Below, piece after piece: positions 50,701-60,196 of a stretch of 64,000 nt of DNA. The stretch's first letter is position 1. Each line of letters starts with the position of its first letter. Below the pieces are notes generated by a model, which searched no databases, was not told where the DNA came from, and saw nothing but the letters and a program-made list of their open reading frames with translations. This DNA is from R-RK-3 sp963834945 (lineage in GTDB: Bacteria > Pseudomonadota > Alphaproteobacteria > Rhizobiales > Rhodomicrobiaceae), in contig CAWIDT010000004.1 in the NCBI GenBank assembly GCA_963834945.1, positions 124,001 through 188,000 of the forward strand, written 5' to 3'. The translations under genes were made by a program, and so were the position numbers.

Positions 50701-51732
50701 TTGATCGGCCCGCGCGCATGCTCCGATACACCGATCCGACGCATCCTCATCGCGATCCCCACGCTCCTGGTGATCAGCTTTGTCATCTTCGCGCTACTCG
50801 ACCTCGCGCCGAGCGATCCGACGTCCAACCTGCCGACCACGATTCCGCCCGAGGTTCGAGAGCAGATCAGGCAGGCGCTGGGCCTGGGCGAACCGTTTCC
50901 CATCCGCTATCTGAAATGGCTCCACCAGTTCTTTATCGCCGAGCCGCTCAACCTGCTGCACGCGGCCTTCGGCATCGATATCGGCGATGCGAGCGAGCGC
51001 GTGCGCCTGCGCTCCTGGATCACCCGCAGCCCGATCGTCGACCTCATCATCGAGCGCGCGCCGCAGACGTTGATCGTCGTCGGCCTCGCCTATCTGGTCG
51101 GCGTCTCCATTGCACTGCCGATCGGCATCATCTCGGCCTACAGGAAATATTCCTGGTTCGACCAGATCGGCACGCTCATTTCGATGATCGGCTTTTCTGT
51201 GCCCACCTTCTTCACCGGGCTTCTGTTCATCATCATCTTCAGCGTCAAGCTGCAATGGCTGCCGTCGATCTACGACACCTCCCTGCGCGTCACCGACTGG
51301 AGCAGTTTCGTCGCCCAGATCAAGCAGATGGCGATGCCGGTCGCGGTGCTGGGACTTTTCAATGCCGCCCAGATCAGCCGCTACATGCGCGCCTCGATGC
51401 TCGACAATCTCAGCCAGGATTATGTACGCACCGCTCGCGCCAAAGGCATGACTGAGCGCGTTGTCGTGTTCGTCCATGTGCTGCGCAACAGCCTGATCCC
51501 AGTGGTGACGGTGATCGCGCTCGGCGTCCCGTCGGTCTTCGGCGGGGCGATCATCACCGAGCAGATTTTTCGCATCAACGGCCTCGGCGAACTGCTGATC
51601 ACCGGCATCCAGGGGGCCGACATTCCGCTGGTGCAGACGCTGACCTTCATCTTCGCCGTGCTGATCGTCGCCTTCAATCTCGTCGCTGATATCCTCTACG
51701 GCATACTCGACCCCAGGATCCGCTATGACTGA
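50701..51732 (+). CDS. peptide ABC transporter permease (OppB/DppB-like)
   Basis: About 343 residues in the open frame. Six membrane helices, beginning RRILIAIPTLLVISFVIFAL, and the EAA loop region YVRTARAKGMTERVVVFVHV, then LRNSLIPVVTVIALGVPSV. The start is uncertain: the open frame offers only a TTG at 50701, while ATGCTCCGATAC at 50718, the usual start of such proteins, is in another frame, one base off. Either TTG is used or there is a 1-bp indel between 50730 and 50745. The 3' end overlaps the next permease by 8 bp. Confidence 0.88.
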   Translation: MIGPRACSDTPIRRILIAIPTLLVISFVIFALLDLAPSDPTSNLPTTIPPEVREQIRQALGLGEPFPIRYLKWLHQFFIAEPLNLLHAAFGIDIGDASERVRLRSWITRSPIVDLIIERAPQTLIVVGLAYLVGVSIALPIGIISAYRKYSWFDQIGTLISMIGFSVPTFFTGLLFIIIFSVKLQWLPSIYDTSLRVTDWSSFVAQIKQMAMPVAVLGLFNAAQISRYMRASMLDNLSQDYVRTARAKGMTERVVVFVHVLRNSLIPVVTVIALGVPSVFGGAIITEQIFRINGLGELLITGIQGADIPLVQTLTFIFAVLIVAFNLVADILYGILDPRIRYD

Positions 51733-52693
51733 GATCGACCTCATCGCGGAACGGCGCGGTGCAAACGCAAGGCGCGGGGCCGAGGCGGAACCGGCGGCGG
51801 CTGCTGGGATCGATCTCGCGCATCGTTCGCTCTGGTCGGATGCCTGGTATCAGTTCAAGAGGCATCCCGGCGCGCTCGTCGGCATGGCCGTGCTCATAAC
51901 TATCGTCCTGATCGTTCTGGCCGGCCCGCACATCTATACGATCAGCCCGGACCGGGTCGATCCCCGCCACGCCAATCTCGGCATGGGGTGGGCGCACCCG
52001 CTCGGCACGGATAATATCGGCCGCGACATTCTCGCCCAGGTGATGGCCGGCGGCCGCGTGTCGCTCGCCGTCGGCATTTCAGCAATGCTGATCGCGATCA
52101 CGCTCGGCACCGCCATCGGTGTGCTGGCCGGCTATTTCCGTGCCCTTGACGGCGTTCTGATGCGCATGACGGACTTGTTCCTCGCCCTGCCCATCCTGCC
52201 GCTGCTGCTCGTTGCCGTCCTCCTGTTTCGTGACAGCTTGCGCGCCGCCTTCGGGCCATCGATCGGCATTTTTCTACTGGTCGTCTCGGTCATCGGCATC
52301 ACCAGCTGGATGCAGACGGCGCGCATCGTGCGCGCGGAGGTGCTCGCCCTCAAACAGCGCGAGTTCGTCCTTGCCGCCCGCAGCATCGGCACGCGCCCGC
52401 ATCGCATCATCCTTCGCCACATTTTGCCCAATGTGCTGAGCCCGATCATGGTCTCCGCGACGCTGGGCGTCGCCTCGGCGATCATCATCGAGTCGGCTCT
52501 TTCCTTCCTTGGCTTGGGTTTCCCGCCGGACTTCCCCACCTGGGGAAGGCTGCTCTATGACGGCACCAATTTCATGACGATCACACCCGCGCGCGTCATA
52601 TGGCCGGGCCTCGCAATTTCCCTCACCGTGCTCAGCGTCAACTTCATCGGCGAAGGCTTGCGGGATGCCCTCGATCCACAGCTGCGGGATTGA
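51725..52693 (+). CDS. peptide ABC transporter permease (OppC/DppC-like)
   Basis: 322 residues. The N-terminal cytoplasmic segment (HRSLWSDAWYQFKRHPGALV) leads into the first helix (GMAVLITIVLIVLAGP), followed by the periplasmic HPLGTDNIGRDILAQVMAGG signature, then GRVSLAVGISAMLIAITLGT and the EAA loop EVLALKQREFVLAARSIGTR, then PHRIILRHILPNVLSPIMV. It completes the five-gene transporter operon. Confidence 0.93.
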   Translation: MTEIDLIAERRGANARRGAEAEPAAAAGIDLAHRSLWSDAWYQFKRHPGALVGMAVLITIVLIVLAGPHIYTISPDRVDPRHANLGMGWAHPLGTDNIGRDILAQVMAGGRVSLAVGISAMLIAITLGTAIGVLAGYFRALDGVLMRMTDLFLALPILPLLLVAVLLFRDSLRAAFGPSIGIFLLVVSVIGITSWMQTARIVRAEVLALKQREFVLAARSIGTRPHRIILRHILPNVLSPIMVSATLGVASAIIIESALSFLGLGFPPDFPTWGRLLYDGTNFMTITPARVIWPGLAISLTVLSVNFIGEGLRDALDPQLRD

Positions 52694-53164
52694 GAGTGTG
52701 CTTGCGACGATTGGATCGGCCTGATCATAAATCTTTCCCCGCGCAATGGGGAAATCGGCGTCGGCCTGAACTGCCCCTGTAAGAGCGACCACGTTCATCG
52801 ATCGAAAGCTTTCGGATCCCTGGCTGTCGATTTCCGCGAAGCGTCGTCATCGCCGAACAGGCATCTTGGGCGCGTCTTCGCCGATCGATCCCATCATTCA
52901 GCGACCGGCACCTCAAAATCTGCGTTTTGCTCATCCGTTCGCTGCATAAAAGGGGAAGAACAAGCGCCGCAGCGCCAGGGCCGCGACCGGATCGGGCGAG
53001 GGCCGGTTTCCGCGCGCCCTCGGCGGCTGGAGGAAAGCCGGGGGGAATGCTATCGTGAACCATACGCCATTCATCCGGCCCGCGCTTGGCGGCAAATTGG
53101 CCTCGGCCGTCCCGATGCGCGCGACACAATAAGAGCTGGACTGGGCGGGCGAGGGAGAACGCGC
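52694..53164. other. gene-free stretch
   Basis: About 470 bp between the transporter operon and the PlsB-like gene. No repeat, RNA or coding signal was recognised. GGCGAGGGAGAACGC before 53165 serves as the next ribosome site. Confidence 0.35.
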
Positions 53165-54619
53165 ATGGGGACCACGGTGAGCCTGCCGCTGTGGGTGGTG
53201 ATCATCGCGGCCACGGTTTCTGCATGGGCGGTGCTTGACCGCCTTCTCATCCCGAGCTTGCGCTGGGCGCTCAGGCGGCGTGCCAACCGGGCGATCGACG
53301 AATTGAACACGCGGCTGCATCTGCGTATCCGTCCTTTCAAGGCGACGCGCCGCCAGATCCTCATTGACCGCCTGCTCTATGACCCCGATGTTCTGGAAGC
53401 GATCGACGCCTATGCCGGGCAGAGTGGCATCCCGCGCCAGGCCGCGATGGACATGGCCACGCGCTATGCACGCGAGATCGTGCCCTCCTTCAGCGCCTAT
53501 GCCTATTTCCGCATAGCCACCCGCCTGTCCCGCCGCCTGTCGCAGCTGCTCTACCGGGTGCGGCTGGGCTACACGCACGATACCGCGCTACGCGAGGTGG
53601 ATCCCGACGCCTCCGTGGTGTTCGTGATCAATCACCGCTCCAATATGGACTATGTGCTGGTCACCTATGTGGCCGCGACCTCGTCGGCGCTCAGCTATGC
53701 GGTGGGCGAGTGGGCGCAGGTCTGGCCGCTGCGCGAGCTGATCCGCTCGATGGGCGCGTATTTCATCCGGCGCAATTCCCGCGATGCGCTCTATCGCAAG
53801 GTGCTGGCGCGCTATGTCCACACGGCGACCCAGGCTGGGGTGGTGCAGGCGGTGTTCCCCGAAGGCGGCCTCAGCCTCGACGGCGGGCTGCAGGTGCCCA
53901 AGCTGGGGTTGATCAGCTACATGGTGTCCGGCTTCGATCCGCAAGGCATGCGGGACGTGGTGTTCATTCCCGTCGGGGTGAATTACGACCGCGTGCTGGA
54001 GGACCGGCTTTTAACCGAGGCGGCCGCGCGAGGCAAAGCCGGCGGACGCCCTTCATTCCGGGTCAGCGGACGCAAGCTGATCGGCTTTGTCGGCAAGGCC
54101 ATGTGGTTGACGCTGCGCGGGCGCTGGTATCGTTACGGCTATGCCTGTGTGAGTTTCGGCAAGCCGGTTTCGCTGCGGCATTATCTTGCCGGGCGGCAGA
54201 TCGATCTGCGCGTGCTGACACCGGAGAGGCGGGAAGATGAGATCGCCGGATTGGGAAAGCTGCTGATGTTGGAATTGGGGCGAACCATCCCGGCGCTGCC
54301 GGTGTCCTTGGCGGCCCTCGCCTTACTCAGGCAGTCCGGAAGGGCGCTGACGCCATTCGAGCTGAAGGGCGAAATCTACGAGCTAATGGCGCGCCTCGAA
54401 CGCCGGGGCGCCTATATCCACATCCCGCGTCAGGACCGCGAATACGCCGTGACCGTGGGCGTTCGGATGCTGCTGATGCGGCACATCATTCTGTTGGAGG
54501 ACGGCCAATATCGCGTCAATCTCGCCGAAAAGGCGCTGCTCGCCTATTATGCCAACGCGATTGCCCATCTTGACAGCGTCGATGAGCCTGCGCCCGTTAC
54601 GCTTCCAGCGCTAGCATAG
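53165..54619 (+). CDS. glycerol-3-phosphate acyltransferase (PlsB-like)
   Basis: A 484-residue acyltransferase that would esterify glycerol-3-phosphate to start phospholipid synthesis. It has an N-terminal membrane segment (LPLWVVIIAATVSAWAVLD). The acyltransferase motifs are in order: VFVINHRSNMDYVLVTYVAA (HX4D), MGAYFIRRNSRDALYRKVLA, AVFPEGGLSLDGGLQVPK and FIPVGVNYDRVLEDRLL. It is shorter than enterobacterial PlsB (about 800 residues) but similar to rhizobial forms. The C-terminal half is a helical extension. Confidence 0.88.
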   Translation: MGTTVSLPLWVVIIAATVSAWAVLDRLLIPSLRWALRRRANRAIDELNTRLHLRIRPFKATRRQILIDRLLYDPDVLEAIDAYAGQSGIPRQAAMDMATRYAREIVPSFSAYAYFRIATRLSRRLSQLLYRVRLGYTHDTALREVDPDASVVFVINHRSNMDYVLVTYVAATSSALSYAVGEWAQVWPLRELIRSMGAYFIRRNSRDALYRKVLARYVHTATQAGVVQAVFPEGGLSLDGGLQVPKLGLISYMVSGFDPQGMRDVVFIPVGVNYDRVLEDRLLTEAAARGKAGGRPSFRVSGRKLIGFVGKAMWLTLRGRWYRYGYACVSFGKPVSLRHYLAGRQIDLRVLTPERREDEIAGLGKLLMLELGRTIPALPVSLAALALLRQSGRALTPFELKGEIYELMARLERRGAYIHIPRQDREYAVTVGVRMLLMRHIILLEDGQYRVNLAEKALLAYYANAIAHLDSVDEPAPVTLPALA

Positions 54620-54699
54620 GATTGCCCGGTAACGAAGAACGGGCGAAAAACGATTATGCGCGAAAAAAAGATTCTGATTTGCAGCTCGAAAAGCGGGCT

Positions 54700-54972
54700 G
54701 CGGGGGCCGTTCGTCCGATTTGCTACACCTTGTAGCCTATATCGATACGACCCCCCACGACTTGCGTGATTCCGGAAGAAAATGATGAAAGCAACGGAAA
54801 CAGCCTGTTGAAAACTCGATGAAAAAGTTGAAACCCGGCAAATCTTTTCACCAGTAGGTGCAGTTTGTCACAAATCCGCCATGAGAGTGGCTGAACCTGG
54901 AGCTGTTCCCGGGTTTACCTGTGAACGCCCTCTTTGGAGTGCCCCGGCCGACCCCGCGCCGGGGCATTTTTT
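54700..54972 (+). ncRNA. candidate noncoding RNA ending in a strong terminator
   Basis: A stretch with no reading frame, starting 80 bp after the PlsB-like gene and ending in an intrinsic terminator at 54941. The interval contains short self-complementary parts (AACCTGGAGCTGTTCCCGGG, TTTGGAGTGCCCC). It could be a small RNA or the long 3' untranslated end of the upstream gene. The 5' end given is arbitrary. I could not match it to a known RNA family such as 6S or SRP RNA. Confidence 0.3.
54941..54972 (+). terminator. intrinsic terminator
   Basis: A perfect 8-bp stem GCCCCGGC (54941-54948) and GCCGGGGC (54958-54965) followed directly by ATTTTTT. A strong Rho-independent terminator for the plus strand. 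Confidence 0.88.
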
Positions 54973-55413
54973 CGTTTGGGTCCGGGCCCCACAAAGCACG
55001 TAGGGAGGCACCGTTTCCAGCACCTCCCCAGTGTAGTTACCCCGCTAGCCTGCCGAAGCAGGCAACAGTCACATTTGGAATGCAACTTAAGATTGTATAT
55101 ATGACATTATGCCTCCGTTCAAACACTTTTGTGTCCGGCGCAAAAAAGCGCCCGCGCAGTACAAACGGCGGACCCCGGTCGTCCCACCCGTGATAGGGCA
55201 GCCGGCGCATCTCGCGCACCGCCCAAAATTGCGGCGGAAGTAAGAAAGAAAAAGGCGGGGTGCTCATCGCCCTCCGCGAAATCCCTCACAAGCGGACCTT
55301 CCCAAGTGCGGCGAATTTCGCTTAAGGTACCGCCGGGCAATGATTTGGTGGCCGGCGCAAGGCTTCTTGGCGAAACCCTGGAGCGCGGCCGGGCGGGGAC
55401 ACGGCACGAGGAG
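54973..55413. other. gene-free stretch
   Basis: About 440 bp, with an AT-rich part near 55080-55130 (TTAAGATTGTATATATGACA) that could contain the promoter of the glycosyltransferase gene. No gene is supported. Confidence 0.35.
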
Positions 55414-55446
55414 CCATACGGGCAGCCTAGGGCTGTTCCCGTATGG
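55414..55446 (+). promoter_or_regulatory. leader hairpin before the glycosyltransferase gene
   Basis: CCATACGGG and CCCGTATGG form a 9-bp stem, with CAGCC/GGCTG inside it. It ends about 38 bases before the likely start codon, so it would lie in the mRNA leader. A regulatory role is only a possibility. Confidence 0.4.
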
Positions 55447-55483
55447 GCCATGGGGGTGGATCGCGTCCGAGGGGGAGTGGGGG

Positions 55484-56704
55484 ATGAGGCGCGGGGAGCC
55501 GCAACGCCAGCGCGACACGATGCGCATGGGGCTTGAGCAGCCGCGCGCCGACGATCGCGGGCCGGAGCCGCCCGCGCGCGCGCGCGCCAAGACGATTGCC
55601 ATCGTTGGCCCTTCCGCCGCGTTCCTGGCCATCGCGGCAGGCTCGATCATCGGAGAGTTGTCCAGCCGCGGCAACCGCGTCATCTGTTTCGCTCCCGATC
55701 TCGACGACACCTCGAAGCGGACCTTTGCGGGATGGCGCGCCAAAATCCTTGAACTTCCGGGCTTTCGCCAGGGATTTTCGCCGCTCGCCGATCAGCGCAG
55801 CATCTTCAGGCTGGCGAGCGCGTTCCGGGACATCCGCCCGGAGATCGTCGTCGGCTATTCGGCGAAGGCGGCGGCGCTGGCCGGCCTCGCTGGGCGGCTT
55901 GCCGGCATCAAGCGCAATGTGGCCGTTATCGGCGAATTGGGCCAGGCATTCGCCGAAGCGCCGGATCGTGCCGCCGCTTCGACGCGCGGGCTGCATCGAT
56001 CGCTGCTGCGCCTCGCGTTCCGGGTCAGCGATACGGCGGTCTTCTTCAACGAGGAAAATCACAAGCTTCTGCATCAGCACGGCATGCTGCCCGCGCGGCT
56101 GCGCCAATTCCCGATGAACAGCAGCGGCATCGACCTGCGGCATTTCCCGCAAGCGCCGCTGCCGCCGCTCGACCGGGGCGTCATGTTCCTGTTCGCCGGG
56201 TCGCTCGACCGCCGGCTGGGGATCGCCGAATATTGCGACGCCGCGCGCATTCTGAGGGAAAAGCGCGGAAATTATAAATGCCTGGTCGCCGGACCGGAAA
56301 TCAGGGGGGCAAATGCCTTCCCCTTGTCCGAGCTGAAGCGCTACCGCGATGTGGTGCAATATCTGGGACCCCAGCCCGATCCGCGTCTCTATATGGCCAG
56401 GACGCACGTCTTCGTGCTGCCGGCGCGCGGCGATGCGATTCCGCATGCGCTGGTTGAGGCGATCGCGATGGGGCGCCCGGTCATCACTTCGACGTCGCGG
56501 GGCTGCAGGGTGGTGGTCCGGGAAGCCGGCAACGGGCTGCTCGTGGCTGCCGGCGACGCCCAGGCGCTTGCCGGCGCGATGGCGCGGCTGCTGCAGCGGC
56601 CCGACCTCATCCCGTCCATGGCGCGTGCCAGCCGACAGCTTGCGGAGAGCCAGTTCGACAGCCGCCGCATCAACGGGCTGCTGCTTTCGGCGCTGGATCT
56701 ATAG
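55484..56704 (+). CDS. glycosyltransferase family 4 protein
   Basis: About 406 residues from an ATG at 55484; an ATG at 55520 is nearly as good. The N-terminal domain begins KTIAIVGPSAAFLAIAAGSI and contains DIRPEIVVGYSAKAAALAGL. The C-terminal nucleotide-sugar domain has FLFAGSLDRRLGIAEYCDAA, VVQYLGPQPDPRLYMARTHV, then FVLPARGDAIPHALVEAIAM and GRPVITSTSRGCRVVVREAG, the EX7E region of GT4 enzymes. It is like enzymes of capsule or exopolysaccharide assembly. No other polysaccharide genes are nearby. Confidence 0.87.
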   Translation: MRRGEPQRQRDTMRMGLEQPRADDRGPEPPARARAKTIAIVGPSAAFLAIAAGSIIGELSSRGNRVICFAPDLDDTSKRTFAGWRAKILELPGFRQGFSPLADQRSIFRLASAFRDIRPEIVVGYSAKAAALAGLAGRLAGIKRNVAVIGELGQAFAEAPDRAAASTRGLHRSLLRLAFRVSDTAVFFNEENHKLLHQHGMLPARLRQFPMNSSGIDLRHFPQAPLPPLDRGVMFLFAGSLDRRLGIAEYCDAARILREKRGNYKCLVAGPEIRGANAFPLSELKRYRDVVQYLGPQPDPRLYMARTHVFVLPARGDAIPHALVEAIAMGRPVITSTSRGCRVVVREAGNGLLVAAGDAQALAGAMARLLQRPDLIPSMARASRQLAESQFDSRRINGLLLSALDL

Positions 56705-56746
56705 TGTGCCAGACCATTGCGGTACGCTCGCCGCCCGGGGGATGCC

Positions 56747-57469
56747 ATGTTGGACTATCAGACGCTCGACGAACGATCGATCATCAAAAGCCTGGAAAAG
56801 CTGCGAAGCAGGATCGCGGAGCGCTTTCCGACGCGCGGCCTGACACAGACCGTCTCCCATCTGGTGGACATATCGCGCCCCACGGCGCGCGAGGCCGCAT
56901 CGCTTCGCCGCCCCTATTGGGGTTTGCGTATTCTTTCAGCAGTCGCCATTGCGGTGGGCGCATACGGCTTCTATCAGCTTATATCCTATATCCGCCCGAC
57001 CGTCGGCGCGGGCATAGAGCTGACCCAGTTCACGCAAGGGATCGAGGCGGCGTTCAACATCCTGCTGCTTTCCGGATTGTTCATCGCCTTCTTCTTTCGG
57101 CTGGAAAACCGCTTCAAACGGACCAGGGCGCTGGAAGGGCTGTACCGGCTCAGGGCTATCGCCCATGTCATCGACATGCATCAGTTGACCAAGGACCCGG
57201 AGGTGATTGCCGGCACATCGCGCACTTCGTCCTCTCCGTTGCGCGACCTGACGAATGAGCAATTGCTGCGCTATCTCGATTATTGCGCCGAGATGCTGTC
57301 GCTGACCGGCAAGCTGGCCGCCCTCTATGCGCAGTATTTCCCGGATGCGACGGTGGTCGCGGCGGTGAACGACGTGGAGCAGCTCACCACCAATCTCAGC
57401 CGCAAGATCTGGCAGAAGATTGTGCTGGTGCAGCCCGGCGGGTCGATGAATAGTGGGAAATATGAATGA
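56747..57469 (+). CDS. membrane protein of unknown function upstream of dapE
   Basis: 240 residues. The N-terminal cytoplasmic part (LDYQTLDERSIIKSLEKLRS) is followed by two membrane helices (ILSAVAIAVGAYGFYQLISY and FNILLLSGLFIAFFFRLENR), then a helical domain of about 130 residues (KRTRALEGLYRLRAIAHVID, then LLRYLDYCAEMLSLTGKLAA, VVAAVNDVEQLTTNLSRKIW). I do not know a function. Its end overlaps the start of dapE by 8 bp, so the two are translationally coupled. Confidence 0.75.
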   Translation: MLDYQTLDERSIIKSLEKLRSRIAERFPTRGLTQTVSHLVDISRPTAREAASLRRPYWGLRILSAVAIAVGAYGFYQLISYIRPTVGAGIELTQFTQGIEAAFNILLLSGLFIAFFFRLENRFKRTRALEGLYRLRAIAHVIDMHQLTKDPEVIAGTSRTSSSPLRDLTNEQLLRYLDYCAEMLSLTGKLAALYAQYFPDATVVAAVNDVEQLTTNLSRKIWQKIVLVQPGGSMNSGKYE

Positions 57470-58625
57470 CGCAACCGACCCGCTCTCCCATGCCGTCGCC
57501 CTGATCCGCTGCCCGAGCGTAACGCCGGATGAAGCGGGCGCGCTGGATTATTCGGAACGCCAGCTCGCCGATGCCGGTTTCCGCTGCCGCCGGCTGCGCT
57601 TTTCCAGCGATGGGCTGCCGGAGATCGACAATCTCTATGCCCGCATCGGCGACGCTGCACCCCATCTATGTTTCGCGGGCCATATCGACGTGGTTCCCGC
57701 CGGCGACGAAGCGGCCTGGACGTCGCCGCCATTTGCCGCCCAGATCAGGGAGGGCGTGCTTTACGGTCGCGGCGCGGTGGATATGAAGGGCGGCGTCGCC
57801 TGCATGCTCGCGGCGGCCTTGCGCTATCTCCGTGAGCGGGACGGCGCGCCACGTGGCAGCATCAGCTTTCTGCTGACCGCCGACGAGGAAGGCCCGGCCG
57901 AGAACGGCACCCGCAAGCTCGTCCAGTGGATGCGGGAGGCGGGCGAGGTGCCCGACGCCTGCCTGCTCGGTGAGCCGACGCATCCAGCGAAAATCGGTGA
58001 AATGATCAAAATCGGCCGGCGCGGCAGCCTGAACGGACGGTTGAGCGTGCGCGGCGTGCAGGGGCATGTCGCCTATCCGCATCTGACGCGCAACCCGCTA
58101 ACCGGCCTGATCGCCGCGCTGAAGCGGATGATCGACGAGCCCTTCGACCGGGGCAGCGAGAATTTCGCGCCGTCGAACCTTGAGGTGACCGGCATCGACA
58201 CGGGCAACCCGGCCGCCAATGTCGTACCCGCCAAGGCCACGGCGCAATTCAACATCCGCTTCAACGACCATCACGATGCTGCCTCGCTCGGCGCCCGGCT
58301 GCGCGCCCTTGTCGCCGCCGCTCTTGCGGGAAGCGGCCTGGAGCACGATCTCACGCTTGAATCGAATGCCGATGTGTTTCTCACCCGTCCCGGTCCCTGG
58401 GTGCGAAAACTCATCGAAGCCTCGGCCGGGGTGACCGGCATCGAACCGGCGCTGTCCACCGATGGCGGCACGTCGGATGCGCGCTTCATTAAGGAGATCT
58501 GCCCGGTGGTGGAATACGGCCTCGTCAACAGCACCATTCATAAGGTGGATGAGCACACCTCCGTCGCCGATCTGCGCGAGCTGACGCAGGTCTACTATGA
58601 ATTCCTGCGGGCCTATTTTGCATAA
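57462..58625 (+). CDS. dapE: succinyl-diaminopimelate desuccinylase
   Basis: A 387-residue zinc enzyme of lysine and diaminopimelate synthesis that removes succinate from N-succinyl-LL-DAP. M20 motifs: the metal His-Asp in CFAGHIDVVPAGDEAAW, the bridging region YGRGAVDMKGGVACMLAAAL, the catalytic Glu-Glu in LLTADEEGPAENGTRKLV, GEPTHPAKIGEMIKIGRRGS and the final His in STIHKVDEHTSVADL. The ATG at 57462 overlaps the preceding gene. Normal length. Confidence 0.95.
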   Translation: MNDATDPLSHAVALIRCPSVTPDEAGALDYSERQLADAGFRCRRLRFSSDGLPEIDNLYARIGDAAPHLCFAGHIDVVPAGDEAAWTSPPFAAQIREGVLYGRGAVDMKGGVACMLAAALRYLRERDGAPRGSISFLLTADEEGPAENGTRKLVQWMREAGEVPDACLLGEPTHPAKIGEMIKIGRRGSLNGRLSVRGVQGHVAYPHLTRNPLTGLIAALKRMIDEPFDRGSENFAPSNLEVTGIDTGNPAANVVPAKATAQFNIRFNDHHDAASLGARLRALVAAALAGSGLEHDLTLESNADVFLTRPGPWVRKLIEASAGVTGIEPALSTDGGTSDARFIKEICPVVEYGLVNSTIHKVDEHTSVADLRELTQVYYEFLRAYFA

Positions 58626-58673
58626 ACGCATGGGAATGCTACATTTCGATCTGGATAAGCCGATGAACGGCAA

Positions 58674-59729
58674 ATGAGGATGGATATGTCTGATGAGGCG
58701 CAGATCGCGACGATGCTGGACGGTCCCGCCGCCGCGCCGATGATCGATCCCTACGGCCGCGCGATCAGCTATGTCCGCGTCTCCGTGACCGACCGATGCG
58801 ATTTCCGCTGCGTCTATTGCATGGCGGAAAACATGACGTTCCTGCCCAGGAAAGACCTGCTGACCTTGGAGGAATTGGACCGGCTCTGCACGGTTTTCAT
58901 CGCCAAGGGCGTGCGCAAGCTGCGGCTGACCGGCGGCGAGCCGCTGGTGCGCAAGAATATCATGTCGTTCGTCCGATCCTTATCGCGGCACCTGCAAAGC
59001 GGCGCGCTGGAAGAGCTTACCCTGACCACCAATGGCAGCCAGATGGCGCGATTTGCCCCCGAGCTTTACGATTGCGGCATCCGGCGCGTGAACATCTCGC
59101 TCGACACGCTCGATGCCGGCCGCTTCAAGGCGATCACCCGCTGGGGCGATTTCAGCCAGGTGATTGCCGGGATCGACGCCGCGCGCGACGCGGGTCTGGC
59201 CGTGAAGATCAACGCCGTGGCGCTGAAGGGCGTCAACGAGGACGAGATCGAGGCGATGATGGTCTGGGCGCATGAGCGCGGCATGGACCTGACGCTGATC
59301 GAGACGATGCCGCTCGGCGACATCGACGGCGACCGCACCGATCAATATTTGCCGCTCTCCGTGGTGCGCGCCCGCCTGATGGACCGCTGGACCCTCGATG
59401 ACATTCCCTACAAGACCGGCGGCCCGGCGCGTTATGTGCAGGTTCGCGAGACCGGCGGGAGGCTGGGCTTCATCACGCCGCTGACCCATAATTTCTGCGA
59501 AAGCTGCAACCGCGTGCGCATCACCTGCACCGGCACGCTCTATATGTGCTTAGGCCAGGAGGACGCCGCCGACCTGCGCGCGCCGTTGCGGGCCAGCGAG
59601 GGCAATGCCCTGTTAGAGGCCGCGATCGACGAAGCGATCGGCCGCAAGCCCAAGGGCCATGATTTCATCATCGACCGCCGCCGCAACAAGCCCGCCGTAT
59701 CCCGCCATATGAGCATGACCGGCGGTTAA
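58674..59729 (+). CDS. moaA: GTP 3',8-cyclase MoaA
   Basis: A 351-residue radical-SAM enzyme that makes 3',8-cyclo-GTP, the first step of molybdopterin synthesis. The N-terminal SAM cluster motif is CDFRCVYCM, followed by LRLTGGEPLVRKNIMSFVRS. The C-terminal second cluster is FCESCNRVRITCTGTLYMCL. Its C-terminus lacks the GG tail but ends with SMTGG, in which the last two residues are the expected Gly-Gly. Normal length. It is 48 bp from dapE. mobA lies 1.8 kb downstream. Confidence 0.96.
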   Translation: MRMDMSDEAQIATMLDGPAAAPMIDPYGRAISYVRVSVTDRCDFRCVYCMAENMTFLPRKDLLTLEELDRLCTVFIAKGVRKLRLTGGEPLVRKNIMSFVRSLSRHLQSGALEELTLTTNGSQMARFAPELYDCGIRRVNISLDTLDAGRFKAITRWGDFSQVIAGIDAARDAGLAVKINAVALKGVNEDEIEAMMVWAHERGMDLTLIETMPLGDIDGDRTDQYLPLSVVRARLMDRWTLDDIPYKTGGPARYVQVRETGGRLGFITPLTHNFCESCNRVRITCTGTLYMCLGQEDAADLRAPLRASEGNALLEAAIDEAIGRKPKGHDFIIDRRRNKPAVSRHMSMTGG

Positions 59730-59742
59730 ACAGGACTACGCC

Positions 59743-59955
59743 GTGGCAGAAATGAATTCGACCGATTTAAATCGAGAAGCAGCTGAGATCGCGCTGTTCA
59801 TCGTTGGGAAGCGCGTCAGCACGGTCCGGCGACACCGGATCGGCGAAATCATCATAGAATTTGAGGATGGAACGCGACTGTTTGTGGACCGGACGCCAGA
59901 TGGCCTCGAATTCTCGATAACCGACGGGCCTAATTCGGAAGCAGCAAGCGGTTAA
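59743..59955 (+). CDS. small hypothetical protein after moaA
   Basis: 70 residues (GTG start at 59743, or 67 from the ATG at 59752). The sequence NREAAEIALFIVGKRVSTVR, then RHRIGEIIIEFEDGTRLFVD, looks like a small beta-rich domain. It follows moaA by 13 bp, but no link to cofactor synthesis is evident. Family not recognised. Confidence 0.6.
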   Translation: MAEMNSTDLNREAAEIALFIVGKRVSTVRRHRIGEIIIEFEDGTRLFVDRTPDGLEFSITDGPNSEAASG

Positions 59956-60196
59956 CCATGTTACGCCCAACGAAAAAGGCGTGCGAGCCCGGAGGCAGCG
60001 CACGCTGAAAGTAAGGCATGAGGAGCGTTCCGGCCGCCTCCCGGGGATGCGGAGTCTGCAGGACCTTCATGGGGAACCGCAAACTCCGCTGGCCGGGGGG
60101 CAATGGCCAAACTCAGGAGCACAATGATTAGTCACAACCTCAAGATGTCATCACTATAAACAGCAACTTATTGATGTAGAATTAACACCGGAAATT

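Noticed and set aside
54620..55483. AT-rich gap considered as a replication origin
   Set aside because: No cluster of DnaA boxes was seen and the neighbours are not typical of the alphaproteobacterial oriC.
58626..58673. Molybdenum-cofactor riboswitch upstream of moaA
   Set aside because: Only 48 bases separate dapE and moaA, too short for the aptamer.
59956..60196. tRNA or structured RNA in the moaA-mrp gap
   Set aside because: Short GC stems exist but no cloverleaf or T-loop signature could be found by eye.
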